Positions 15,787-25,685 of a stretch of DNA of 33,625 bases are shown in pieces. The notes beneath the pieces are model-generated. The model made no database searches. It saw only the letters and a list, made by a program, of their open reading frames with translations, and was not told the origin of the DNA. Source of the stretch: Akkermansia muciniphila (lineage in GTDB: Bacteria; Verrucomicrobiota; Verrucomicrobiia; Limisphaerales; BJHT01); assembly GCA_945861535.1 (NCBI GenBank), contig CAMAUZ010000083.1:1-33625 (forward strand), read 5' to 3'. Within the stretch, counting starts at the first letter, position 1; each line of letters begins with the position of its first letter. Made by a program: the position numbers and the translations under genes.

Positions 15787-18700
15787 CTACTTCTTCTTCG
15801 GCGCCGCCGCCGGCTTCGGCGTGGTCCCGGCCTTCGCGGGCGGACGCGGCGCGGGCTTCGAGGCCGGCCCCGAGCCTTTCACCTGCCACACGCTCGCCGC
15901 GCCATCGAACAGCGCATACGTCCGCGGCGGGCTTTTGAAATTCACCGACGCCTGGCCCGTGACCAGCAGCAGCTTCCCCTGATACGCCAGGACCGACAGC
16001 ACCTTGCCCGTCCGCGACGGCGCGACGAAGCGCTCGTCGGCCTTGCCATCCGCGCGCACCAACACCTGCAAACCCTCCGTTGTCGGCACCAGCACCTGCG
16101 TCTCCGTCGCGATCGGTTGCCCCGAGACAAACGCGTCCAGCCGTCGCTGCCACTGCACCTTTCCATCCGTGCCGAACAACGCCGCGTCGCCCTGTTCGCT
16201 CAGGAAAAACACACCATCCGGCGTCACCAACGGACACGCCGTGACATACCCGCCGACCGGTTTCTTCCAAATTTCCTTTCCGTCCGCCGCCGCAAAACAA
16301 TGCGCCACGCCCTGCTCGTCGCCCACGTACACGCGCCCGCCCGCGACCGCCACGCTCCCGCGCGTGTGCGGCGCGACCGGCGCTTTCCACACGAGCAGGC
16401 CCGACGCCGCATCCACCGCGTAACAGAAGCCGTCGCCCGACGCGAAGATCACGCGCCCGCCCGCGAGCGCCGCGCTGCCGCGCACATCGCCGCCCGTGGC
16501 GAACTCCCACAGCAACGTCCCCGAATGCACGTCCAGCTTGTACAGCCGCCCGTCATCCGAACCGAAATAAACGTCGTCCCCGTCCGGCACCGGCGACGAA
16601 TACACGCGTCCGCCCGTCGGGAAACCCCACAGATACGTGCCGTTGTCCGCCACCGCGTGCAGCCGGTTGTCCGCCGAACCCACCAGCAACCGCCCGAGAT
16701 GCCGTGCGGGCGTGGTCGTGGGCGTGATGGTTTGCAGCGGCCAGGTCGGGCCGTTGCCGAGCCGCCGCGCGGCCGCCGGCGCGTCGGGCGCGGGCAGTTG
16801 CAGCGAACGAATCTGCCCCGCGGGATCGGCCAGCGTCAGCACGCCGTTCAGCACCGTCGCGCCCGCGTGAAACGCCGGGTCCAGCCGCTGGCTGCCGAAC
16901 ACTTCGTAATCACCCGTGAAATCCGCCGGCAGCTTCGCCGGCACATGCGTCGGGCCGCCCATGAACATTGGCCACGCCTCCGCATCGGCGAGCTGCGTCC
17001 CGCCCTCCTGCTCCGGCCCGCCCAGCGGACCATAGACCTCGATCTCCGTGATGCTTTCGTGATGCGCGCGATACAGCGGCAGAATCTTCATCGAGTCCGT
17101 GAACACCGGCTTGGCGAAATGCACCACGACGAAGCGCTTCTTGTTGCCCCGCACGAGCGCGACCGACTCGGGCAGTTTCGTCTTCGTGTTGTTCGCGAGA
17201 ATGCTGAGCGTCGTGTACACATCGTCCGGCCGCGCGTTGTTCAGATAAATCACCAGATGCGACACGTACGCAGGCTTCGGCATCACCACGCTGAACCCCA
17301 TCACGTCCGGTTGGTACGACCACACCGCGCCGACGTCATCGAGCCGGCCGTTGTGGAGAAACGCCTGCTCCTGGGTGTAGATCGTCGCCACGTTCGACGG
17401 CCCCTGCTTGTAGCCGGCGACGTGGTTGCGGTTCATCAGGCGCGAGCGCAGCGACTGCGGGATGCGGTCGTACTGCACGCGGATGTCGCGCACGAAGGTC
17501 GGGTCCACGGCCGCCAGCTCCGGGTCCGCCAGCAGGTTCGCCGACGGGAACCGCACCGCGCGCAGGCTCACCGCATCCAGCACCACGCGCCCGCCCACGG
17601 CCTCGAAACCCACTTCGAGCGACTTCGTCCCCGCGTAACTTTTCAGCGCCAGCCGCCCGAACAACCACTGCCCCGGACGCCCCTTGAACTCCGACGCCGT
17701 CAGCGCCGACTTCGCGCCGTCCTTCAATTCCACGCCCGCCGTCAGCGTCGCGCCCGCGCCCTCGAGCCGGTAGCGAAACTCCAGCAGATACGTCGCCGAC
17801 GGCACCACGCGCCGCCCGACCGCCTGCGTCACCAACTGCCCGTTCAACGCCAGCGCCCGCTTCCCCGCGAAGCCCGGCGTGACGAATTCCAGCTTCCCCG
17901 TCACGGCTTTCCACGCGTCGTCGGACTCGAAGCCGCCGTTCGTCAACTGCTCGATCCCGTGCCGCAGAATCTGGTCGTACTCGCCCGGCTGATCATCGTT
18001 CACCGGGAAAAAGTCCGGCGTGGAATCCAAGTCGCGCTGGAGCGCGGTCTGCACATACCCGGCGTAATTCGTTCCCGGCAATTCGTGCAACTTCGCGAGC
18101 CGCGTCTCCCACAGCAGCTTCCCGGTCGCGTCCACGCGCGCCACGCGGCCCGACTTGTCGCCGGCCGTCAGCAAGTCGCCCGTCGCGTCCATGACCGCAC
18201 CGAACGGCAGCTTCTGCGTCCACAGCAATTTCCCATCCGCCAGCGTGTGGCAGGAGATGTTTCCGTCGCGGTCGCAGCGATACAGGCGTTTCGCATCCGC
18301 GCTCACCACGTCGAGATCGGGCAGCACCGTCTCCGGCGCGGCGATGCGCCACAGCGGCTTCCCTTTCGCGTCGCGCCGCACGGCCTCGGTGCGGTCCAGC
18401 ACCAGCGTGCCGCCATCGGCCAGCGTGCGTCCGACCAAATCCTGCGGCGAGCCGAGGCTCGCGTCCTCTTTCAGCGGAATCGCCAGCCCCTTCGTGTGCG
18501 CAAACGGCACGGGCGAACTCGCCGGCCAGCTCACGCTCCAGCCGCGCGGCGCGGCCGAGCTGCCCGGATCATCCTTGCCCTCGGCGAGCACCTTGCCCGT
18601 CTTCGCTTCAATGATGAGCGGTCGGAACGCCCACAGCGTGTCCACCGTGCCCGGCACCTTGCCCGGCGTGGAACCCACGATCAGAAATTCCCCGTGAACA

Positions 18701-21700
18701 ATCTTCGTTCCGTCGGGACTGAGCTGCGCATTCGCCAGCACCACGCTGCGGCTGAACTCCGCCGCGAGACTTTGCTCGGCCTCGACCGGATACGTCGCGA
18801 TGGCCTCCGCGCGGTCGCGCAGCCACATGCGCTTGCCCTCGAAATCCACCGCCAGAATCCCCGTGCGCCCGAGCAGCAACACCTGCCGCAGCCTGGTGTT
18901 GATCACGATGGGCACCTCGGTATCGACCGGCCCTTCCGTGTAATGAAAATCCGCCCAGCCCGTCGTCGCGAACTTTCGCAGCACCTTCCCGTCCTTCGCA
19001 TCGAGAATGAAACACAGCCACCCGCGCCCCGTCGCCGCCACGATCTTTTTCCCGTCGTCGATGAAGCCCGCGAAATACACGTTGTGCTCGGGCAAGAACG
19101 TCTTCCACAGCAGCGTCCCGTCGGCGGCGAGGCAGAACAGATTGTCGCCGTAACCCGCCGTGCCCACGACCGTGCGGCCCGTCGCCGCATCGACATCCAC
19201 CATCCGCACCCAGTCCGGCCACGCGATCGCGTCGGCCATCGCTGACGGCGCTTTCGCCTTCGCCTCGCCCGCGGCCAGCGCGGCCTTCGGATCCGGCGCG
19301 GACCGCGTCACGACGGGCGCGACGATCTCGGTGCCCTTGCCCGCCTCGGGCGCAAGCACGGCATCGACGCCGCGCGTCAGCCCCGCCTCGTCCTGGCTGA
19401 GGATGCTCAGCGTGTCGTGATAGTTGGAGAAGGCCCGCACCGTCACGTTCACCAGCGCCCGCCCGCGGCCGGGGAAATTGGCCGTCAATGGCTCCGGCAA
19501 CACGTCGCGCCGGATCAACGCCTCGATCAACCGGCTCTCATACCGCCGCCCCAGCAACACCATCGGCGCTTCGACAAACAGCCCCGGCTCGACCACGTCC
19601 CCGCGCCACAGCCGCGTCCCGTCGATCTCCGCGCGCGTCATGTTCCATTCGCCCGGCAGCTTGATCACCTCATCCGCGTTCACGATGCGCGCCTCGCGGC
19701 CCTTCGCGGCCAGCGCCTTCTGCAACCGCTCCGCCTGCGGCCGCACCCACGCCTGGTCCGCGTCCGTCACGATCAGCACCGGCGTTTTGCCCGCGAGAAA
19801 TTTCGCCACGCGCGCCGGCTCGTTCACCCACACCGACCGCGCGTCCAGCGTGCCCGTCGGGACCGCGCCCGCACTGATTTCGATTCCCGCCTCCGCCACG
19901 CAGCCGCTCATCAACTCGCGCACCCGCAGCGTCCAGCGGCCCGCCGCCGCATTGGCGCCCACGCGATACACGCCACGAAACTCCGGCGCGGCCGCGCGCC
20001 ACACCTGCTGCACCGTCTTGCCCGCCGCGTCGCGCAGCTCGATCTCCAGCGGAAATGCCGCGTCAATCGCCTGCCCGTCCGCGCCCGCCACGTTGACCGC
20101 GTAATTCAAATCTTCGCCCGCCGTCACCCGCGCCGTCGCACCGAGCTTCACGCCCGCAATGGCCGTCGGCAGAAACGCCAGCAACTTCCCCGGCACCGCG
20201 CGCATGTCCGCCGTCAGCGTCATCCACTCGCCCTCGGTCTTCACGTCCGTGACCGGCTTCATCGCCAGCACGTCGTAGCAAACCGGCGGCCGCCGCGGGA
20301 ACCGCAACTGCGGCGCGTCCGGCGCCTGATGCAGCGCGCGGCCGAGACTGCTGAAACCGGGATCGGCGAAGTTCGGCAGGAACAGGTACTGCCCCTGCCC
20401 GCGCTTCTGCCAGTCGGGACCGACGAGCAAATTGTGCTGCGCGGCGGGGGGAATGCGCTTGGCCAAAAACTCGCGCACCGTCTTCGTGATTTCCTCCGAC
20501 TGGTCGAACACCTGCCGGAACTCGAAATCCAGCCCGCGCGGAAACGCCCCGCCCAGCTTGTCGTCGAACTCATCCAGCTCGGAATCCAGCCGCACCACGC
20601 CCTCGAGATCGAGCTTGCTCGAACGCTCGACGACGATGGTTTTGCCCGCCGAGATCAGCCGTTGCAGCGCCGCGCGCACCGTCGGCGCGATCTCCTGCTC
20701 GATGGTGAAACCGGGCGCGAAGATCACCTGGTATTCCAGCCCCTTCCCCGCGAGCAACTGGTGGTCGTAGAGAAAATCCGCCGGGAAACCCGCGCGCATG
20801 CAGCCCACCCAGATGCCCTCGCACGCGTGCGACACCGTCGTCTGTTTGCGCTGCGAGAGATGATCCGCCTGCCGCGAGTAATACACCGCCACCTGCTGGT
20901 AGCCGCGTTCGAGCGCGAGCAGAAAGTCGCCGTAGGGCCGCGTTAGTTGCCTCGTCACGTTGCGCGCCGTGTCCGCGGAATCGGTGTGATGCCGGTGCGC
21001 CGCATCGTGTCCGGACTCGAAGAACGAGATGCCTTCGACCTTTTGCGACAGCGCGAAAAACGTGTTCCGCAACTGGCTTTCCCCGTGCCGCCCCGAGACG
21101 TGGTGCGCGTCGATTTGCGTCCACACCGGCTGGCCGTCGCGCACGCGCAGGATGTCCGCCATAATCGCGCCATACGCGGGCCGAGGGCCGTAGCCGCCGT
21201 CCTTGTACATCACGCACGTCGCGATATCGAGGCCGCCCTGGACATCGAGCACCGTGCCGTTCCCCGCGATGTTGCCGCCGTTCCCGCCCCATTGCCGCTG
21301 AAACACAAAGTTCGCCGAGTGCGGCATCAGGTCCTTCGCCACCGCGCCGATGCGCCGCGAGAAGTCCGCCCATTCCTGGTCTTGAAATTCATTCCACGTC
21401 AGGAAGGTCGCGAGGTCCTCGTAATTCCGCTGGCCCGCCGGACGCCCCATGAAGCGGTCGATCGCCCGCGTCGCCCGCGCGCCCGTGAGGCCGCGGTCCT
21501 TGTGCTTCTCGCGGAAGGCCATCTCCTCCGCGGTGTCGATCGCCACGATCACCGGCGGCGGCAGGCCGATGATGCTCGTCCAGTAAAACTCGTCGTAGAG
21601 CGCCGCGCCGAGATACGCCGGGTGATGCCGCAGCGAGGCAATTTCCAGGCTCGCGTACCGCTCGCTGGCATCGATGAACAGCGGCAGGCGCGGCACCTGC

Positions 21701-24699
21701 GTGTCGTTGTAGGTGAAGAGGTCCTCGTAGAACCGGAGATTGTGCCGCAGCGCCGCCGTCATGAACCGGTCGCGCCCGCTCGCCTGATAATGGCTTTCCC
21801 ACGGCCCGAGTTCGGGCCGGTCGCGCACGAGCTGTTCGAGATCGGCGTGGTGGCGGTTCACGCGGTCCTGGTCGTAGCTCATGCCGCTGAAACCGTTGTA
21901 TCCGAGCGACTGAATCTCGCGCGCCAGTTCCTCCGCGCCGCGGCCCGTGCGCAGCGAACTCGAATACGCCGCGCCGAGCGGGCTGTACTTGCCGTTGGAG
22001 AGATTCACGAAATGCGTCTCCGGCTCGGAATCGACGAGATCAAACGCCAGCGGGGCCGCCGCGTAATCTCCGACCTTCGCCTCGAAGCGATACCGCCCCG
22101 GCGCGAGCGACCGGCTCAGCGCGTCGGGAATGCGCACGACGAACGTGTCGCGCTCGATCACCGCCGCCGCCAGCTTGTGCCGCAACAGCGGGAATTTCTT
22201 TCCCGCCGCATCCACCAAATCCACGTCCACCGCCGCGCCCGTCGGCGGCGACTGCCCCTTCACGAGCACCGCGACCGCGACCCAGAACGACTCGCCGCGC
22301 CAGAACGCGTCGCGTCCGCGCAGCGTGAACAAGCCCACGCCCACGGGCTTTTTCGTCGCCACGGAAATCCGCACCGTCGTGCGCAATGACAACGCCTCGG
22401 GATCGTCCGGCGCCATGCCCAGCTCAAGCTGATACACGCCATCGACCAGCGTCGCGGGCAGCGGAATTTCCAGTTCACCGGGAACGCCGTTCGCCACGGC
22501 CTTCGTCGGCAGCGCGGTCCACGCCGTTTCCTTTTCGCCGCGCAGACGCGCGAAGGGCTTCCAGTTCTCCGCCGTGTTCACGCCCTCGACCGCCTCGACC
22601 TTCGCGGACGCGTTGGTGAGCGCCGTCTCGGCGAGCGCCAGTTTCGCCTGCACCGTGGGGATTTGCGGCAGCAACTCCTCCAGCGCCTTCATCGCGTCGG
22701 TGACTTTCGCCCGCGCGTCGTCGATGTCCTTTTGCAGATCGGTGGTCACGACGTCCGGGTCTTTCACCTTCGCCGCGTCGAGCGCCTTCAGTTTCGCACC
22801 GACCGAGTTCGTCGCGGATTTCCACGCGTTCGTGCCCTGCGTGAGCTTGCTGTTCAACGCGCCCAGCGCGGTCTGCGCCGCCTTGAACGCATTCGTCGCC
22901 GCCCGTGCCCCGCGGTCCGCTTCGACAATCGGCCACGGATCAATCACGCGCACCGACGCGCGCACGCCCTGGCCCGGCTCCCAGTGGCGGCCCGTCAACT
23001 CGGCGACCAGCCCGCGTTGGGCGCCCTTCACGCGGTCGCCCGTCGCGACGCGAAACGACTTGATGGGAAACTTCGACAGATCGCCGTCCACGAGAATCGC
23101 CGGGCCGACCTCGGCGACCTTGAATTCATACGGCTGCTTGCGCGGATACCACGTCGTGAGCTTGCGCGCGCCGGCCTCGTGTCCGGCCCAGGTGTATTGT
23201 TCGACCCCGGGCACGATGGCCTTCGAGCCTGGCTCGCCCTCGACCGGAAAGCCGTACACCGGCACCTCGATCACGCTCTCCTTCACGTTCAAACCCGCGA
23301 TGGCCGCGCCGCCGCCCGCGCCCGCCTGCACGCCCGCCGCGCCGAGATGAAAAGTCTGCCCGAGCGGATGCAGCACGTAGCCCTGCGTGTCCGTGTTCGC
23401 CGGCAGCCAGATTGTGAGCGGCGCGAATTTTTCATAAACCGGCAGCAGCTCGCGCGATTTGTCCGCGCCCTTGCCCATGCCCTTCGCCGCGTCGTCCGCG
23501 TCGCGCAGCGTGAGGTTCGGCAGCGCCGCCACGCGCATCGACATCGGCAGATCGCTCTCGTCGGGATTCGCGCGATACGCGCGGACGCTGACCGGATACG
23601 CCTTGATCCGCACCACGCCGCCCTCGACGAGCAGCTCGGGATCCTTGGTCGAAAGCGCGCCGTTCGTGGCGACATTGAAAACATGCTTCCCCGGCCACAG
23701 CACATGCTCGCCCGGCTTGAGCACGGCGCGCGCGATGGGCAGGCGGTCGATGTATTTCCCCTCGTGAAAGCGCTCGAAGAACGGCTTGTCATCCAGCAGG
23801 ACATTGCGCGCCCAGCACACGACCTCCACGCCGACCTGCCGCATCTCGATGCCCGTCGGCGTCGAGACCGGATTGATGATCGGCTTGCGGCGCTCGAGCT
23901 TGTCCACCGTCGTGTCCGGCTGATTGAACGGCACGAGCCGCAGCTCGATCTCGAAACTGCCCTTCGGCACCTCGGCGGAAATGGCGGAGAACGGGGAGAG
24001 CAGTGTGAGCAATGCAAGAGCCAGCGCGGTGCCGAGCCGGGCGCATCCGCGCACGGCTCCCGTGTAGCGCAGACTTCCAAGTCTGCTGTATCGCGGGTTT
24101 CCAAACCCGCAGACGCTCCGACCACCCGCAGCGCCGCGGCTTGTCTCACGCGTCCGAAAGTCCGTGGCCGCCGCCGATTTAGAAATCGGCGACACAGCAG
24201 GTTTGGAAACCTGCGCTACAGGGGCGGTGCGCGAATCCGCGCCACCAAGCTGGGAGCTTCCGCGCTCGGCTCCGGTGTAGCGCAGACTTCCAAGTCTGCT
24301 GTATCGCGGGTTTCCAAACCCGCGGACGGTCCGACCACCCGCAGCGCCCCTGCTTGTCTCACGCGTCCGAAAATCCGCAGCCCCCGCCGATTTGGAAATT
24401 GGCGACACAGCAGGTTTGGAAACCTGCGCTACAGGGGCGGTGCGCGAATCCGCGCCACCAAGCTGGGAGCTTCCGCGCTCGGCTCCGCTGTAGCGCAGAC
24501 TTCCAAGTCTGCTGTATCGCGGGTTTCCAAACCCGCGGACCGTCCGACCACCCGCAGCGCCGCGGCCTGTCTCACGCGTCCGGAAATCCGCAGCCCCCGC
24601 CGATTTGGAAATCGGCGACACAGCAGGTTTGGAAACCTGCGCTACAACGGCCGCGCACGGCGTGCGCCGCAAACCCGGATTGCCCTCTTTGATCTTCAT
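15787..24699 (-). CDS. Giant secreted glycosidase-like protein with coiled coil and PQQ propellers
   Basis: A 2970-residue protein. Start choice: the ATG at 24699 has GGGGA 7 nt upstream, the same layout as before the neighbouring DUF4159 gene; a GTG at 24054 directly before the signal peptide is the alternative. Residues about 19-213 are encoded by three tandem palindromic repeats. The signal peptide core is LGTALALALLTLLSPFSAIS (about 223-242). Then come a beta-rich region, a helical Ala-rich coiled coil (about 600-703), a glycosidase-like domain (about 890-1470, with GYNGFSGMSYDQD, YLGAALYDEFYW and FLTWNEFQDQEW), a first set of PQQ-like repeats (about 1830-2230; DGTLLWKT, DGKLLWTQ), a galactose-binding-like sandwich, a second PQQ-like beta-propeller (about 2640-2950; SGTLLWEFATGG) and a Pro/Lys/Ala tail. 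It is probably an exported glycan-active or scaffold protein. The exact reaction is unknown. Confidence 0.7.
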   Translation of the reverse strand: MKIKEGNPGLRRTPCAAVVAQVSKPAVSPISKSAGAADFRTRETGRGAAGGRTVRGFGNPRYSRLGSLRYSGAERGSSQLGGADSRTAPVAQVSKPAVSPISKSAGAADFRTRETSRGAAGGRTVRGFGNPRYSRLGSLRYTGAERGSSQLGGADSRTAPVAQVSKPAVSPISKSAAATDFRTRETSRGAAGGRSVCGFGNPRYSRLGSLRYTGAVRGCARLGTALALALLTLLSPFSAISAEVPKGSFEIELRLVPFNQPDTTVDKLERRKPIINPVSTPTGIEMRQVGVEVVCWARNVLLDDKPFFERFHEGKYIDRLPIARAVLKPGEHVLWPGKHVFNVATNGALSTKDPELLVEGGVVRIKAYPVSVRAYRANPDESDLPMSMRVAALPNLTLRDADDAAKGMGKGADKSRELLPVYEKFAPLTIWLPANTDTQGYVLHPLGQTFHLGAAGVQAGAGGGAAIAGLNVKESVIEVPVYGFPVEGEPGSKAIVPGVEQYTWAGHEAGARKLTTWYPRKQPYEFKVAEVGPAILVDGDLSKFPIKSFRVATGDRVKGAQRGLVAELTGRHWEPGQGVRASVRVIDPWPIVEADRGARAATNAFKAAQTALGALNSKLTQGTNAWKSATNSVGAKLKALDAAKVKDPDVVTTDLQKDIDDARAKVTDAMKALEELLPQIPTVQAKLALAETALTNASAKVEAVEGVNTAENWKPFARLRGEKETAWTALPTKAVANGVPGELEIPLPATLVDGVYQLELGMAPDDPEALSLRTTVRISVATKKPVGVGLFTLRGRDAFWRGESFWVAVAVLVKGQSPPTGAAVDVDLVDAAGKKFPLLRHKLAAAVIERDTFVVRIPDALSRSLAPGRYRFEAKVGDYAAAPLAFDLVDSEPETHFVNLSNGKYSPLGAAYSSSLRTGRGAEELAREIQSLGYNGFSGMSYDQDRVNRHHADLEQLVRDRPELGPWESHYQASGRDRFMTAALRHNLRFYEDLFTYNDTQVPRLPLFIDASERYASLEIASLRHHPAYLGAALYDEFYWTSIIGLPPPVIVAIDTAEEMAFREKHKDRGLTGARATRAIDRFMGRPAGQRNYEDLATFLTWNEFQDQEWADFSRRIGAVAKDLMPHSANFVFQRQWGGNGGNIAGNGTVLDVQGGLDIATCVMYKDGGYGPRPAYGAIMADILRVRDGQPVWTQIDAHHVSGRHGESQLRNTFFALSQKVEGISFFESGHDAAHRHHTDSADTARNVTRQLTRPYGDFLLALERGYQQVAVYYSRQADHLSQRKQTTVSHACEGIWVGCMRAGFPADFLYDHQLLAGKGLEYQVIFAPGFTIEQEIAPTVRAALQRLISAGKTIVVERSSKLDLEGVVRLDSELDEFDDKLGGAFPRGLDFEFRQVFDQSEEITKTVREFLAKRIPPAAQHNLLVGPDWQKRGQGQYLFLPNFADPGFSSLGRALHQAPDAPQLRFPRRPPVCYDVLAMKPVTDVKTEGEWMTLTADMRAVPGKLLAFLPTAIAGVKLGATARVTAGEDLNYAVNVAGADGQAIDAAFPLEIELRDAAGKTVQQVWRAAAPEFRGVYRVGANAAAGRWTLRVRELMSGCVAEAGIEISAGAVPTGTLDARSVWVNEPARVAKFLAGKTPVLIVTDADQAWVRPQAERLQKALAAKGREARIVNADEVIKLPGEWNMTRAEIDGTRLWRGDVVEPGLFVEAPMVLLGRRYESRLIEALIRRDVLPEPLTANFPGRGRALVNVTVRAFSNYHDTLSILSQDEAGLTRGVDAVLAPEAGKGTEIVAPVVTRSAPDPKAALAAGEAKAKAPSAMADAIAWPDWVRMVDVDAATGRTVVGTAGYGDNLFCLAADGTLLWKTFLPEHNVYFAGFIDDGKKIVAATGRGWLCFILDAKDGKVLRKFATTGWADFHYTEGPVDTEVPIVINTRLRQVLLLGRTGILAVDFEGKRMWLRDRAEAIATYPVEAEQSLAAEFSRSVVLANAQLSPDGTKIVHGEFLIVGSTPGKVPGTVDTLWAFRPLIIEAKTGKVLAEGKDDPGSSAAPRGWSVSWPASSPVPFAHTKGLAIPLKEDASLGSPQDLVGRTLADGGTLVLDRTEAVRRDAKGKPLWRIAAPETVLPDLDVVSADAKRLYRCDRDGNISCHTLADGKLLWTQKLPFGAVMDATGDLLTAGDKSGRVARVDATGKLLWETRLAKLHELPGTNYAGYVQTALQRDLDSTPDFFPVNDDQPGEYDQILRHGIEQLTNGGFESDDAWKAVTGKLEFVTPGFAGKRALALNGQLVTQAVGRRVVPSATYLLEFRYRLEGAGATLTAGVELKDGAKSALTASEFKGRPGQWLFGRLALKSYAGTKSLEVGFEAVGGRVVLDAVSLRAVRFPSANLLADPELAAVDPTFVRDIRVQYDRIPQSLRSRLMNRNHVAGYKQGPSNVATIYTQEQAFLHNGRLDDVGAVWSYQPDVMGFSVVMPKPAYVSHLVIYLNNARPDDVYTTLSILANNTKTKLPESVALVRGNKKRFVVVHFAKPVFTDSMKILPLYRAHHESITEIEVYGPLGGPEQEGGTQLADAEAWPMFMGGPTHVPAKLPADFTGDYEVFGSQRLDPAFHAGATVLNGVLTLADPAGQIRSLQLPAPDAPAAARRLGNGPTWPLQTITPTTTPARHLGRLLVGSADNRLHAVADNGTYLWGFPTGGRVYSSPVPDGDDVYFGSDDGRLYKLDVHSGTLLWEFATGGDVRGSAALAGGRVIFASGDGFCYAVDAASGLLVWKAPVAPHTRGSVAVAGGRVYVGDEQGVAHCFAAADGKEIWKKPVGGYVTACPLVTPDGVFFLSEQGDAALFGTDGKVQWQRRLDAFVSGQPIATETQVLVPTTEGLQVLVRADGKADERFVAPSRTGKVLSVLAYQGKLLLVTGQASVNFKSPPRTYALFDGAASVWQVKGSGPASKPAPRPPAKAGTTPKPAAAPKKK
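24063..24646. repeat. Three tandem 213-bp repeats, each with a 158-bp palindromic element
   Basis: Palindromic elements with ends TGTAGCGCAG and CTGCGCTACA lie at 24063-24220, 24276-24433 and 24489-24646. Starts are exactly 213 bp apart (71 codons), so the array is a tandem repeat that includes a 55-bp spacer. All three are open in the frame of the giant gene and encode segments with VAQVSKPAVSPISKSA and NPRYSRLGSLRY. An 11-bp direct repeat, CCGCGCACGGC, flanks the array (24047-24057 and 24651-24661). The family also occurs at 4009-4130. Confidence 0.85.
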
Positions 24700-24706
24700 G
24701 AAAATT

Positions 24707-24711
24707 TCCCC
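24707..24711 (-). promoter_or_regulatory. Ribosome binding site supporting the distal start of the giant gene
   Basis: GGGGA on the minus strand lies 7 nt before the ATG at 24699. The same arrangement precedes the ATG at 25671. This favours initiation upstream of the repeat array rather than at the GTG next to the signal peptide. Confidence 0.5.
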
Positions 24712-24714
24712 GGT

Positions 24715-25671
24715 TCAATGCGTGTAAACAAACAACACCCAGTTGGCCATCCACTGGTACATGGTCTCGCGCTGGCGGTTGTCGCCGCCGTGCCCGATGC
24801 CTTCACCGATCGGATTCGAGGCGCTGGGCGGCGTCGAGATTTCCCAGCCGCAGCCGTCGTCGTTCGGGCTGAAGAAAATCGCCGGCCGGTTATCCAGCGG
24901 GAAATACAGCCACGCGCGGTTCTCGAACTCCGCCGCGCCCGGCCACGGCGTCGGATAGATCATCTTGAAACAGTCCTTCACCAGCACGTCGTCCTGCGCC
25001 AGCACGCGCGGCTCCGCGCCCACGATCATCTTCGCCACTTCGGGCCGCACCGACTCGGCGAACGGGCTGCCGCGATTGTAGCAATCATCCAGAAACAAGG
25101 TGCCGCCGCGCTTGAGAAACAGCGTCAGGTTCGCGTTCTCCTTCTCATTGAAACCCCAGCGGTAATGCGACGTGAGATACAGCACCGTCTCCTGAAAGAT
25201 GTCGTCCTTCCCCGTGTTCAGCCCCTCGTTTTCGATATGCACCGGCAGGTCCGTGCGCTTGCCGATCTGGTAGAGCATGTAGGGAACGGCCGTCGGGTCC
25301 GTGTTCCAATCCACGCTCGGCATCGCCGGCTGAATCTTGCGGATGCGAATCTTGTTCCGCCGGTCCGCCTCGCCCTGCTCTGACCGTTTCACCGCCTCCG
25401 TCGCCGAAATCTCCGTGCGGTTCATCTGCCGCGCCCGCTCGGCCCACGACTGCGCGTGCGAGGCGGGCGTGAGCAACAACAGCGCGACAAAAAACGCGAG
25501 CAGGCAGAACGCCGGCAGCGTGGAGCAATTCGAAAATTGGTAGGGCGCGTCTGTCCTCAGCGCGCCGCTTCGGTGTACGCACGGTCCGCGGCGCGCTGAG
25601 GACAGACGCGCCCTACCATCCCGCTCACGAAAACTCCCCGCCAAATCCAGATTCCCACCAACAGTCTTCAT
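24715..25671 (-). CDS. DUF4159-domain secreted protein (paralog A)
   Basis: A 318-residue protein with start ATG 25671 (GGGA 7 nt upstream), 14 nt after the stop of its paralog. Residues 19-45 come from a 79-bp palindromic element. The signal-peptide core follows (AFCLLAFFVALLLLTPASHA), with probable cleavage after A73. From about residue 105 the DUF4159 domain runs to the end: VDWNTDPTAVPYMLYQIGK, then VLYLTSHYRWGF, GGTLFLDDCYNRGSPF (about 188-203) and ENRAWLYFPLDN. DUF4159 is predicted to have a class I glutamine amidotransferase-like fold; no enzymatic role is established. The C-terminal 250 residues differ from the paralog at only a few places (LNTGKDD for LNVAKDD; WMANWVLFVYTH for WMTNWVLFAYTH), which marks a recent tandem duplication. 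Confidence 0.82.
   Translation of the reverse strand: MKTVGGNLDLAGSFRERDGRARLSSARRGPCVHRSGALRTDAPYQFSNCSTLPAFCLLAFFVALLLLTPASHAQSWAERARQMNRTEISATEAVKRSEQGEADRRNKIRIRKIQPAMPSVDWNTDPTAVPYMLYQIGKRTDLPVHIENEGLNTGKDDIFQETVLYLTSHYRWGFNEKENANLTLFLKRGGTLFLDDCYNRGSPFAESVRPEVAKMIVGAEPRVLAQDDVLVKDCFKMIYPTPWPGAAEFENRAWLYFPLDNRPAIFFSPNDDGCGWEISTPPSASNPIGEGIGHGGDNRQRETMYQWMANWVLFVYTH
25539..25617. repeat. 79-bp palindromic element in DUF4159 gene A
   Basis: Two perfect 29-bp inverted arms begin GGTAGGGCGCGTCTGTCCTC and enclose a 21-nt loop that starts CTTCGGTGTACGC on the plus strand. It lies between the start codon and signal-peptide core of the gene and is read through in frame. Confidence 0.85.
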
Positions 25672-25678
25672 AAAATTT

Positions 25679-25682
25679 TCCC
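25679..25682 (-). promoter_or_regulatory. Ribosome binding site for DUF4159 gene A
   Basis: GGGA on the minus strand lies 7 nt before the ATG at 25671. It places the start codon upstream of the 79-bp repeat. Confidence 0.45.
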
Positions 25683-25685
25683 GGT

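Noticed and set aside
24063-24646. A CRISPR array, because of regular spacing of repeats.
   Set aside because: The units are 213 bp, the intervening 55-bp spacer is itself repeated, the repeats are long palindromes, and no cas genes are nearby.
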